Notes under the pieces: model-generated
Told to the model about the DNA's origin: nothing
The model's database searches: none
Seen by the model: only the letters and a program-made list of their open reading frames with translations
Assembly: GCA_911728435.2 (NCBI GenBank)
Contig: OU452216.1
Span: forward strand, 7,762,342-7,826,341
DNA: 64,000 nucleotides
Origin: Apoderus coryli
Taxonomy: Eukaryota; Arthropoda; Insecta; Coleoptera; Attelabidae
Reading direction: 5' to 3'
Shown here: in pieces, positions 29,737 through 40,735 of the stretch
Numbering within the stretch: position 1 is the stretch's first letter
How the letters are laid out: each line of letters starts with the position of its first letter
Position numbers and translations under genes: made by a program

Positions 29737-32390
29737 TTAATCCTCTCTCAGATCTGCAGGCCAATTGCGTTTGAGTCTTCTGTCCAAAAAAGGCTCCAGT
29801 AGTGGACGCATGAGGGCATTTGTATGATTTACGAGTTTTTCGTGATGTTTTATGCTTTTCTCCTTTATGACATCTTTAACATAAGGTATTTTTAGGTCTT
29901 CGTGTAGTGTCAGATTGCTAACATACCATGGAGCATCTGTTATCATTCTAAGAATTTTAGACTTGACTTCTCTGGATAATTGATATGTTCGATTTGCTTG
30001 TACATCCCCATAGTTCTATTCCGTAAACCCATATAGGTTTGATGATACTTTTATATATTAAAACTTTATTTTCCAGTGGTAATTTCGATTTTCTACCTAT
30101 TAGCCAGTATAATTCTTTGATTTTCAAATCGATTTGCTTACGCTTTTTGATTATATGCTCCTTCCAAGTCAGTCTTTTGTCAAGATGCAATCCTAAATAT
30201 TTTGTCACAGCTGATGTGGGTATTTGTATGTTGTTTATAAATGCTGGTGGACATTCTTCCTTCCGCAGCGCAAAGTTAACTTGAACAGATTTACTTTCAT
30301 TAATTTTAATTCTCCACTGTCGCAGCCAGTTTTCTATTTGATTTAAATGGTTTTGCAATGTAGTACTTGCCACAGCTGGATCTTCGTGACTTGCTAGAAC
30401 TACCGTGTCGTCAGCAAATGTTCCCATGATTGTGTCTCTGTTTACAGGTAGATCCGCAGTGAATAGTATGTATAGGAGCGGACCTATAGCGCTCCCTTGA
30501 GGTACTCCAGAATTGATATCAAATACTCGTGAAACTTTGTTGTTGACACGGGTTCTGTACTGCCTGTTACTTAGATATGATCTCAGTAGCTCGAAGTAAG
30601 TCGCAGGCAGAAATCTTTTGATTTTAACCAGTAAACCTGTATGCCAGACTTTATCAAATGCTTGGCTTACATCTAAGAACGCAGATGTGGTGTATTGTTT
30701 ACGTTCCAAGACTCGGTTGATTTCGTGGCATATTCGGTGAGTTTGTTGTATTGTTGAATGATTGGTACGGAATCCGAATTGATGTTGTGGTATCCATTCT
30801 TCTGTGTTAGGGTCGCTGTTTATCCTTTGTATTATGAGCCTTTCGAGAATTTTAGATATGACAGGCAGCAAGCTAATTGGACGGTATGACGTGACTTTAG
30901 TTGGATCTTTTCCTGGTTTTGGAATTAGTATTATTTCAGCTATTTTCAATGATTCTGGCCAGTAGTTTTGCTTTATTATGGCATTAAATATGTATATCAA
31001 TAATACTATTCCCTTTCTTGGTAGCTCTCTGATCATTTTCGGTGTTATTTGGTCTATTCCTGGAGATTTTCGAAGATTGAGATGCTTAATTTGATGATCC
31101 ACTTCACCAAATGTAAATTTTTTTATTCTTGGAACATCTAAATTAGTTTCCCGTAATTGTCTTTCGAGTTCAGGATCTCTATCATTATTGTTAGGTGTAA
31201 ACACATTGGCTAAGTGTTTTGCAAACAAGTCGGCCTTATCTTCATCGCTTCTTGCCCATTGTACGTCAGCGTCTACTTCATTACGTATAGGTGATTCATG
31301 GTTTTGTGGTTTTTTCGAGTGTTTTATTGGTTTCCAGATTGTGTTGTCAAACCGACTGAGATTAGATATGTAATCATGGAATGATCTTTCTTTGGATTCT
31401 TTTATTTTTGATTTTAAGTGATTGGTGATTCTGTTCAATATATTTCTGTCTGATGGAGCATGAGTGCGCTGCCATTTTGACCTAACTTTTCTTTTCTGTG
31501 CAATTAGTTGTTTAATTTCGACTGGAATATTATCAACTTTTATTGTTGTTTGTGGAGTGGCTCGTTCTACAGCTTCAATTATAACGTTGTTAAATGTGGA
31601 TATAGCTTGGTTTATATCACCGGAACTTTGAAGATTTATATTCAGGTTTAATGTGTTTACAATATTCGTTCGATATTCATCCCAGTTAGTTTTGATATTA
31701 TGTAGTTTTGGTTTTCCATTTTTGTAAATTATGATGCTACTTAAAGTTGCTATTATAGGAGAGTGGTCTGAAGAAAGATCGTAGCTTGGTTTAACGTCCA
31801 TATATTCTGAAGAGATGCCATTCGTAATGAAGATGTCTAGCAGATCAGGAATTTTATTAGGGTCCGTTGGCCAGTAAGTCGGAGTTCCAGTAGACATGTA
31901 TGAATAATGTTGATCTTGTACAGTACTAAGCAGTTCTTTGCCTTTTGTTGTTGTTAAACGTGAACCAAACATAGTATGTTTGCTGTTGTAATCGCCACCA
32001 GCTATGAATTTGGAACCCAATGTTTGAAAGAACCTGTTAAAATGCTCTCTTTTGATATTATGTCTAGGTGGACAGTAGACAGCAGCAACTACTACCTCAT
32101 ATAACTGCAATTCTATTTTTATGGTTGTTGCTTGCAAATATTCTTCCTCGTATTTTGGTAATTCGTAATGACTAATGGTGTTTTTTATAATGATTGCAGT
32201 ACCAGCATGAGCGGTGTTGTCGGGATGATTTGTATAATAAGTGGTGTAATTTGGTACCTTAAAATACGATCTGTTAGTGAAATGGGTTTCACTTATTAGT
32301 AGAATATCTATTGAGTTGTTTTTGAGAAATATTTCGACTTCATTTTTATGTTGTAGAAGCCCATTGGCATTCCATTCTGCAATTTTGACG
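29737..32390 (-). CDS. ORF2: apurinic-type endonuclease + reverse transcriptase (one frameshift)
   Basis: The open frame extends upstream to about 32390 without an ATG, beginning VKIAEWNANGLLQHKNEVEI next to the ORF1 stop, which implies coupled translation. Endonuclease signatures are AEWNANG, SETHF, YCPPRH, GGDYNSKH, DLLDIFI and SSDHSPI. Reverse transcriptase blocks follow in order: KSPGIDQITPKM, LIPKPGKDP, SYRPISLLPVISKILERLI, FGFRTNHSTI, AFLDVSQAFDKVWH, GVPQGSAIGPLLYILF, the catalytic FADD (a variant of YADD), and LGLHLDKRLTWKEHI. The C terminus (ITDAPWYVSN ...) is reached only after a one-base frameshift near 29956, after IIQRSQ. No RNase H domain was seen. The product would nick the target and reverse-transcribe the element RNA. 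Confidence 0.9.
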
Positions 32391-32393
32391 AAT

Positions 32394-33734
32394 TTAGCGA
32401 ATTTTGTTTATGAGCGTGGATAACATGTTTAAAATCATGCTGTTCTGTTGTACAAGTTGTTGAAACATTGTTCTGAATTCTTCTAAGAACTTACTCATTA
32501 TATTGGTATTATCCTGTGATTCTGTTACGGTTGGTACGCTCTTGGTTGCCTCCGAATAGCTTCTAGTATGTTGCTGATATGGAAATTGGTTATGATTAAC
32601 TTGTGTTGTTGAATTAATTTGAGAAGTTGTTATGTTTTGATTGTTGGGAAGAAATTGTGCTGATTTTGAATTAACGTTGACGTTGGATGTATTAGCTTGT
32701 ATATTTAATCTGTTGTTGGCATTATTGGATTTTAAGAGTTTATGGTAAAATTCACATCCCTTATAGTTTGCTGGATGATCCCCATCGCATAAAGCACATT
32801 TAGCGGGGGTGTCTTTACTTTTTGTACATGCAGTTGTATTATGAGATCCTCCACATTTCACACATACATATGGTCTATTACAGTAAGTTTTTGAATGCCC
32901 GTATTGTTGACATCTCATGCATTGAGTAATTCCTTTGATCTTTCTGGGCGGTTCAATTTGTATGGCTTTGTTTTGTAGAAATTGTATCTTGTAAATATCC
33001 TTATTGTTGTCGGCTGGTTCTAAATCCACGAAGAACAGGTTTAGCGGTTGTTTGGAAATTCTACTCCTGCCGTTGATTATGTTTCGCACTTGGTGTCCCT
33101 TACCTGCTAGTTCATCCTTAATTTCATTGGCGTCCGTTGAGTAATGTAACTGTTTGATTACAATTCTGTAAGCACGTTCTTCTTTTAGTTGATATGTGTG
33201 ATGGATTATATTATTTTCTCGCATATATTTTATTAAATGCCTATATGACTCTGCTGTTTCACAATTTATTTTGACAGTATTGTCAGACAAACATTTTGTT
33301 GTGTATTGACTATCTTTCAGCACTCTTCTAATCTGGGTTACCATTTCTCCATAGTTTGTGACTCCGTATATGAAAATCGGTGGGACTTTAGTTGTTTTAA
33401 CTTGAGATGTAGGATCCTCACTGGGGACGTTAGTTTCACTTAAAACATTAAATCGATTAGTCACTGTTGTTGGCGGTAGTGACTGGTTTTTATTTGAATT
33501 CACTTTTCTTCGTTTGGTGTTTCTGGTTTTAATAACTTGCCAAGAGTTTGGTCTCTCTTCATAGAACCCTAAGACATCTTCATCACTTGTTGATGTCATT
33601 CTGTAATAGGAGGTTTGTTGAAGCGTGTTGTTTGTTGAGTCACCCTGTATCACCGATTTCATTAGTTCATCCTGTATATTACTTGAATTTGCACTGCTAG
33701 TCCCTGGCCCGTTAAAGGCAGGCGTTGAATTCAT
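32394..33734 (-). CDS. ORF1: Gag-like nucleic-acid-binding protein with three zinc knuckles
   Basis: The 446-residue protein has a low-complexity Ser/Asn/Thr-rich N terminus, then a basic region (RNTKRRKVN). A globular part includes KQPLNLFFVDLEP, matching the PRE_C2HC region of jockey-type Gag proteins. Three CCHC knuckles follow: CMRCQQYGHSKTYC, CVKCGGSHNTTAC and CALCDGDHPANYKGC. The C terminus is Asn/Gln-rich with a possible short helix (MSKFLEEFRTMFQQLVQQN). The frame is intact from ATG to stop. It would package element RNA into ribonucleoprotein. The following ORF2 lies in the +1 frame. Confidence 0.9.
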   Translation of the reverse strand: MNSTPAFNGPGTSSANSSNIQDELMKSVIQGDSTNNTLQQTSYYRMTSTSDEDVLGFYEERPNSWQVIKTRNTKRRKVNSNKNQSLPPTTVTNRFNVLSETNVPSEDPTSQVKTTKVPPIFIYGVTNYGEMVTQIRRVLKDSQYTTKCLSDNTVKINCETAESYRHLIKYMRENNIIHHTYQLKEERAYRIVIKQLHYSTDANEIKDELAGKGHQVRNIINGRSRISKQPLNLFFVDLEPADNNKDIYKIQFLQNKAIQIEPPRKIKGITQCMRCQQYGHSKTYCNRPYVCVKCGGSHNTTACTKSKDTPAKCALCDGDHPANYKGCEFYHKLLKSNNANNRLNIQANTSNVNVNSKSAQFLPNNQNITTSQINSTTQVNHNQFPYQQHTRSYSEATKSVPTVTESQDNTNIMSKFLEEFRTMFQQLVQQNSMILNMLSTLINKIR

Positions 33735-33911
33735 TTTATTATTATAATTGTATTATTATTATCTTGCTGATGGTCAGTAGATTTATTTTATTTATCTTTA
33801 ATTGATATGATTTTTTAATCACTGGCTATATCGTATCTGTATACTTATCGTAGTGCGACTGATAACAGAGCGATTAATAATACGTCTGTACACCACGAAT
33901 TCCAAAAGGAT

Positions 33912-34807
33912 ACATGGCATATTTTATTTTACACTTGTTTTGATTCTGCGAAATCCGTGCCCAACCTTAACCTGTTTTCGTTGAAAATTAGACTGAAATT
34001 GAGGTAATCTATTGATAAATTCTTTTTACAACCAGCAAAGTGACTCAGTACACGAAAAATACCAAGTCTTGTCTCGCTAAACTAGGCTACAAGTTCTATT
34101 ATGCCGAAGAGGTGAAATACCGCAGAAACAAGGGACGTTCTCTGCTAATGTTAACTCAATAAACCAAATTACAATGTGTTGGCTGAAGGCCGAATTCAAA
34201 CTAACATAACAGTTCAAACACTTACAATTTACAGTATCTCCAACATTACGGCATCGATTGGGATGAGATGAGCCCTGGCAGTGTGGCATGTATATCGGTC
34301 AGTTGACGGTACAGGCACTCGGGATGACGGTTTTCTCCGTGGATACCATAAACCACATAATGATTAAATCCAGCAGGAAGTCGCGTCCATCACTACCATT
34401 AGTTCTTAATCCAGGTTTGATGACTGCCTAAAAGATAAATATTTTTAGTGCTCAAAATAATTGAGTGTATATGAAACTGTTACTCGTTTTTCTTTACAAA
34501 AACCATTAATTTTTTGTATAACATCACACTTTTGTTTAATTTATAATAAGAACAGAACGTTTCGTGCCACTATTTAGCAAAGGCGTATAATATTTTCCAT
34601 TAAACTTGTATGAAGATGTGCCCGTACGCACGCCACTGGTGGAAGTAAAATAACAATTTTTACTTAAAAATTTGTATCCAAATTATCTACCCAAACGTGC
34701 CAAATTTCATTAAAATATCTAAAGTAGTTTTAAAAATATTAATAATTTTGGAATTGATTGATATTATTTTGTGGTAGTCTGTCTGCCTCTGTTTTATTTT
34801 TTTACAT
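33912..34807 (+). repeat. Segment flanking the jockey element, right copy
   Basis: This repeats 28420-29603 in direct orientation and then runs into the 323-bp array. Differences include a 12-bp insertion near 34255 and a short insert near 34475. The junction with the element's 5' end is at ACATGGCAT. Confidence 0.85.
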
Positions 34808-36560
34808 GCAAACGAAGTCTCAAATGAAAAAAAGCAAAGAGCCTTTTTTTGTTGTAAATTGAACAAGGACTCCAGAAATAATTTTCACTTCCAAAAAAAT
34901 CAGAGGCGTACAATATTTCCCATTAAATTTGTGCGAAGATGTGCCCGTACGCACGCCATTGGTGGAAGTAAAATAACAATTTTTACATAAAAATTTGTAT
35001 CCAAATTATCTACCCAAACGTGCCAAATTTCATTAAAATATCTAAAGTAGTTTTAAAAATATTAACAATTTTGGAATTGATTGATATTATTTTGTGGAAG
35101 TCTGTCTGCCTCTGTTTTATTTTTTTACTTGCAAACGAAGTGTCAAATGCAAAAAAGCAAAGAGCCTTTTTTTGTTGTAAATTGAACAAGGACTCCAGAA
35201 ATAATTTTCACTTCCAAAAAAATCAGAGGCGTACAATATTTCCCATTAAATTTGTGCGAAGATGTGCCCGTACGCACGCCATTGGTGGAAGTAAAATAAC
35301 AATTTTTACTTAAAAATTTGTATCCAAATTATCTACCCATACGTGCCAAATTTCATTAAAATATCTAAAGTAGTTTTAAAAATATTAACAATTTTGGAAT
35401 TGATTGATATTATTTTGTGGTAGTCTGTCTGCCTCTGTTTTATTTTTTTACTTGCAAACGAAGTCTCAAATGAAAAAAAGCAAAGAGCCTTTTTTTGTTG
35501 TAAATTGAACAAGGACTCCAGAAATAATTTTCACTTCCAAAAAAATCAGAGGCGTACAATATTTCCCATTAAATTTGTGCGAAGATGTGCCCGTACGCAC
35601 GCCATTGGTGGAAGTAAAATAACAATTTTTACATAAAAATTTGTATCCAAATTATCTACCCAAACGTGCCAAATTTCATTAAAATATCTAAAGTAGTTTT
35701 AAAAATATTAACAATTTTGGAATTGATTGATATTATTTTGTGGTAGTCTGTCTGCCTCTGTTTTATTTTTTTACTTGCAAACGAAGTCTCAAATGAAAAA
35801 AAGCAAAGAGCCTTTTTTTGTTGTAAATTGAACAAGGACTCCAGAAATAATTTTCACTTCCAAAAAAATCAGAGGCGTACAATATTTCCCATTAAATTTG
35901 TGCGAAGATGTGCCCGTACGCACGCCATTGGTGGAAGTAAAATAACAATTTTTACATAAAAATTTGTATCCAAATTATCTACCCAAACGTGCCAAATTTC
36001 ATTAAAATATCTAAAGTAGTTTTAAAAATATTAACAATTTTGGAATTGATTGATATTATTTTGTGGTAGTCTGTCTGCCTCTGTTTTATTTTTTTACTTG
36101 CAAACGAAGTGTCAAATGCAAAAAAGCAAAGAGCCTTTTTTTGTTGTAAATTGAACAAGGACTCCAGAAATAATTTTCACTTCCAAAAAAATCAGAGGCG
36201 TACAATATTTCCCATTAAATTTGTGCGAAGATGTGCCCGTACGCACGCCATTGGTGGAAGTAAAATAACAATTTTTACTTAAAAATTTGTATCCAAATTA
36301 TCTACCCATACGTGCCAAATTTCATTAAAATATCTAAAGTAGTTTTAAAAATATTAATAATTTTGGAATTGATTGATATTATTTTGTGGTAGTCTGTCTG
36401 CCTGTTTTATTTTTTACATGCAAACGAAGTCTCAAATGAAAAAAAGCAAAGAGCCTTTCTTTGTTGTAAATTGAACAAGGATTCCAGAAATAATTTTCAC
36501 TTCCAAAAAATCAGAGGCGTACCATATTTCCATTAAACTTGTGTGAAGATGTGCCCGTAC
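34570..36560 (+). repeat. Tandem array, 323-bp period, about six units
   Basis: The word CATTAAA(C/T)TTGT recurs at 34598, 34921, 35244, 35567, 35890, 36213 and 36531, giving a 323-bp period (the last 318). Each unit has GTGCCCGTACGCACGCCA and GTAGTCTGTCTGCCTC. Related pieces are at 29070-29603, 36980-37310 and, decayed, 6840-7400. The 97-codon frame in this array (35020-35313) is not conserved between units and is not supported as a gene. Confidence 0.95.
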
Positions 36561-36704
36561 GCACGCCATTGGTTGAAGTAAAATCATAATTTTTTCGTAG
36601 AAAGGTACGTAACCAACAAAATTAATAACTATTGACTTCAAATAATGTTGGATAGTATGATTGGTGCCAAAATTAATATAAAGTAGTGAAATAGAATTAC
36701 TTAC

Positions 36705-36891
36705 CAATTTTTAAGACATACGGATGTACATTGCCTCTTGCACTTGTGTCCTGTACTGTATCAATTTCTCCAAAACCCTCCTTTCCTATTGAATTTCCAA
36801 GTTTCTCCATGGGTTTTTAGTAGAGTCTTCTGACAACGACGGCGATGCATACTGGTAGCCTTTTCTCATGGCAGGCATTTTTAATATTGAT
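36705..36891 (-). other. Putative start-codon exon F1 (30-codon frame), copy 1
   Basis: An acceptor ATATACGCAG precedes the exon at 36891 and a donor GTAAGT follows 36705. Inside, an ATG at 36878 opens MPAMRKGYQYASPSLSEDST, ending ...NLEIQ at a stop (36786). A second frame overlapping the stop reads MEKLGNSIGKEGFGEI onward to the donor in copy 2. Either the exon carries an upstream ORF, or one base was lost and both frames were once one. It sits between the 323-bp repeats and is duplicated 790 bp away. The protein is not recognised. Confidence 0.4.
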
Positions 36892-37495
36892 CTGCGTATA
36901 TGAGAAATACAGTTAAAACCGAAAATTAACTACTAAAACATGGTTTTGATTACGTAGACAGACATAATCGTGAATAGAAAAATCAGTGGCGTACCATATT
37001 TTCCATTAAACTTGTGCGAAGATGTGCCCGCACGCACGCCACTGGTGGAAGTAAAATAACAATTTTTACTTAAAAATTTGTACCCAAATTATCTACCCAA
37101 CCGTGCCAAATTTCATTAAAATATCTAAAGTAGTTTTAAAATATTAATAATTTTGGAATTGATTGATATTATTTTGTGGGAGTCTGTCTGCCTGTTTTAT
37201 TTTTTTACATGCAAACGAAGTGTCAAATGAAAAAAAGCAAAGAGCCTTTTTTTGTTGTAAATTGAACAAGGATTCCAGAAATAATTTTCACTTCCAAAAA
37301 ATCAGAGGCGTACCATATTTCCATTAAACTTGTGTGAAGATGTGCCCGTACGCACGCCATTGGTTGAAGTAAAATCATAATTTTTTCGTAGAAAGGTACG
37401 TAACCAACAAAATTAATAACTATTGACTTCAAATAATGTTGGATAGTATGATTGGTGCCAAAATTAATATAAAGTAGTGAAATAGAATTACTTAC

Positions 37496-37681
37496 CAATT
37501 TGTAAGACATCAGATGTACATTGCCTCGTGCACTTGTGTCCTGAACTGTATCAATTTCTCCAAAACCCTCCTTTCCTATTGAATTTCCAAGTTTCTCCAT
37601 GGGTTTTTAGTAGAGTCTTCTGACAACGACGGTGGTGCATACTGGTAGCCTTTTCTCATGGCAGGCATTTTTAATATTGAT
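37496..37681 (-). other. Putative start-codon exon F2, copy 2
   Basis: This is the second copy of the 36705-36891 exon, with the same acceptor and donor. The ATG at 37668 gives MPAMRKGYQYAPPSLSEDST. The alternative frame starts at MEKLGN and runs GEIDTVQDTSARGNVHLMSY to the GTAAGT donor. The two copies differ at a few bases, including a one-base length change near the 3' end. The duplicated block (about 36400-36900 and 37200-37690) includes 323-bp repeat sequence upstream. Confidence 0.4.
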
Positions 37682-37689
37682 CTGCGTAT

Positions 37690-39090
37690 ATGAGAAATAC
37701 AGGTAAAACCGAAAATTAACTACTAAAACATGGCTTTGATTAGGTAGACAGACATAATCGTGAATCGTGTAACGGTAACTTGGATTTAGCATGAATTATG
37801 AACTCACCACAGATTAACAAATGTCAGCCAAATAAAATTTCACTGAAGCAGGTAAATATAGCTTGAAATTGGACTTTAATTTCAAATAAACCAACACAAG
37901 GTAAAATAAAAAAACTGTGATCTTATCGATGTTGATAGCAAATAGAATAAACATAAATAAATAAATATATTTAAACAAAATAGGTGTATATGTTCTGCGC
38001 TGTCCTCACGGTTTTATCATTTTCATCTACGAAATATTTTTGGCTCGTTTTTTGAGAATTTTATTGATTTCATTTTTCATGGATTCGATAAAAATGAATT
38101 ATGGCTCCTTTCTATACAGGGTGTCCCAAATATAAGAAATGAACCAAAGTACTGATTCAGGCTTGTAGGGATTTAGAAAATATTATTTTTGTCTCTAAAA
38201 CTGTTCGATAAACAAAAATTACTTACTTTGATTTCCACACACTTCTCGACGATTCTTGCAGCTAATACGACTTCGCAGCTTCAGCAAACAGCAACATGAA
38301 GAAATTGACTATACTGTCCTAACATGGAAAACTCCAAATAGTTGAACATCCCCGCTATGAAATGCCTTACACTAACCAGTGCGACCACGCCAGATAATGC
38401 GAAAGATAATTGTAATCGTGAAGAGCGTAATCCAACCACTAATATTCTTATTATTCTATGACCATACAGCAGCGTAACCACCACTATTTACGGATAAAAT
38501 AATACATTTATAAAAAACAATCTTATGGCGTCGTGATATACTTACATGAAGAAATAGCCAAACAGCTTTTCACGGAGATAATAGCCAGAAATACAAAAAT
38601 AATAACACCCACCATAGGTGTATACGTAAAGGTATCAAAATCCATTAAAACAGTCGTGGATTACTCACAATTGAATCAGAAAACAATGAATATCATTTGC
38701 CGGCATTCTCAACGGACGACATATTCAAAAAAGTAAACTAAAACCTGTGCGCTTCCCGAGGACGCAAGATGGGCAAGGTTGCCCGATTTATATCGATCAA
38801 ATCGCGCGGATCGATATACAATCAATATTGAAAATCGTTCATATAGAGAAGAAACAATAAAACCAACATAATCCTTACATATCCATATACAAATACGTTA
38901 TCATTTATACTTTGATCATGACATTTTTTTAATTCAGATCAAAATCGGTACTCTTTCAGTAATCATGAATACGACATAAGTTCACACAGCTGGCAACACG
39001 TTAGTCAGGTGACCAAATACACATGCAGCATTGGTCAAACCTAATTGTAATATCAAGGGCATATTGAATTTTAGCAGGATATTTAGTTTT
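37690..39090. other. No gene recognised; ACAGGGTG end and palindromic words
   Basis: TATACAGGGTGTCCCAAATA near 38114 resembles a Tc1/mariner-type end; a related CAAGATGCCCCAAATATAAG occurs near 62550. The 67-codon plus frame at 38533-38736 has ordinary amino-acid use but no motif and no splice context. From 38780 to 38850 short GATCGATATA/ATCGATC palindromes cluster. Confidence 0.3.
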
Positions 39091-39094
39091 AATC

Positions 39095-40735
39095 ACAGAA
39101 ATCTTATATTATATATATATATACTCTAGAATGATAATCCCATAGTACAAAAATGTAACCAAAAGTGTAGAGCTGTCCATAATGCGCATGATCACCAGTA
39201 ACTTATTTTTCAACAGGGCCGGCTTTGATTAAATGTAATATTACTGTTATAGGTATATTTAAAATTAAATTTTACCATTTGGTAACATTCAAATAAAAAA
39301 ATGGAATAAAGGAATTTAAGAAATAAAAAATTACATTAAATATCTAAATACTTTATTGTCTAACAGGTACAACCCGATAATAATAAATCTAAGCAGAAAC
39401 GAGAAATAAGTAAAAATTCTAATACTGGAAAATATCTTAAGGACTTGAGCATTCTAATTATTTATTTTATTATTATATAATATTTGTTTGTTTACACAAC
39501 CACCTTAGGCGTCTTACCTCTCTATAGCCTTCAAAGAAGGGGTGCAAGAAACAGTGACTTCACAAATATTTTCCGTGTCCATGTAAACCACTTCCATATC
39601 ATCCGTACTACTCGCAATAGTATTTTGTGACAAAACATGATTGGCAGAACTTTTATTCTCAGCAATTTCATGGAGGATTCTATAATTAAGTATATTCCAG
39701 TTTAACAACAGAATTCAAACGAACTTTGTATACCTACACAACGTAGGAAATATATTCTTGACATACATATCATGCATTTTTGACAGACTGCTTTTAAGTA
39801 AACAGTGTCTTGATCTCAAACGATGAAGAATTTAACTTCCACTCTCATTTACATAATCTCTTCTTTTCAACAAAAGTTTGGGAACTGTATCGGGTACGAG
39901 GGTGATCCTCTTGCCGTCTTCTCTACAAATGATATCTTCTGCAGCGAAATGCTTACTGCATATGACATTCCCATCACATACATTTTCTGTACTAGGATCC
40001 CAATGCCCGCATCCAAACATCATGTCTTTTTTTTGTCAAGCTAAAAATGAGTATCATGTCAATGGTATCATATTGACTCAAACTGAGACTGTTAGAAACC
40101 CGAAACAATAACTTACTGAAAATATTTAATACAAGGAATGAGACCTTAATTTTTACACCACAACACTATACACCTCATTGTTTGTTAAATAAACGAACTA
40201 CCAAACCAAAATAACAATTATTAAAAACAATTTTAATCACAAATAGGTATATCTATCAACAATTAAAATATACCACGAATAAAACCATAACTCAATTATA
40301 AAACCTATCTGAATTGTTGTGAAGCCGACTCTGACAGATATTCCCACTACGAGAAATGTCATTTGCGAAAACAGGCGCTGTTGCGAAATCTCCTAAATTT
40401 AATAAGATTTGGAAAAACAATTTTCGTTCATATTGCTGAAAACTAAACAGTATGCAATTTTACCGATAACATTTAATTATTTGATTTTGTCAAGCAGTTT
40501 CGTATGACGCAACATATGGATTTATTTATAAAACAGATATGTCGCATAAATTCTATAAGGCGAACGACAAAATAGTTTTAAATATGGCAGCTCTGTACTG
40601 AAAATAAGTTACTGAGGAGCATGCGTAGTTCGTGAAAACTCTGCATACCCGTTACACTTTTTGGTATTCGGCTGGATGTAATTAGCATTCTAAAGTACAT
40701 ATATAATATAAGATTTCTATGGTTTTAATAATTCA
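39095..40735. mobile_element. THAP relic bounded by imperfect inverted repeats (possible P-like element)
   Basis: About 39095-39220 and 40575-40735 are imperfect inverted repeats sharing AGAAATCTTATATTATATAT, a TAGAATG word, an AAAAGTGTA word and AGTAACTTATTTTC. Between them on the minus strand lies a frameshifted THAP domain. P-element transposases carry an N-terminal THAP domain, so a decayed P-like element is plausible. No catalytic core was found and no target duplication is clear. Confidence 0.4.
39514..40040 (-). pseudogene. THAP domain fragment (C-terminal half), frameshifted
   Basis: After an acceptor CATTTTTAG the exon starting at 40040 reads LTKKRHDVWMRALGS, the mid-THAP W..L segment. 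Then, in the next frame, it reads TENVCDGNVICSKHFAAEDI, with the C..H pair (CSKH) and a LVPDTVPKL-type ending typical of THAP. It stops at 39832. A second open stretch (39708-39514, ILHEIAENKSSANHVLSQ) may be a later exon. The first Cys pair of the zinc site is not found. At least one frameshift makes it a pseudogene. Confidence 0.7.

Larger units (their letters stand above)
29604..33911 (-). mobile_element. Near-complete jockey-clade non-LTR retrotransposon
   Basis: The element runs 5' to 3' on the minus strand: a short 5' UTR (to about 33911), ORF1 (Gag-like), ORF2 (endonuclease and reverse transcriptase), a short 3' UTR and a poly-A tail seen as T at 29604-29617. No long terminal repeats are present. 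ORF2 begins in another frame at the very end of ORF1. One frameshift near 29956 is the only obvious lesion, so the copy is young. Its flanks are direct copies of one segment rather than a simple short target duplication. Confidence 0.9.

Noticed and set aside
38533..38736. 67-codon frame as a host gene
   Set aside because: No motif, no splice sites and no second copy; could be chance.
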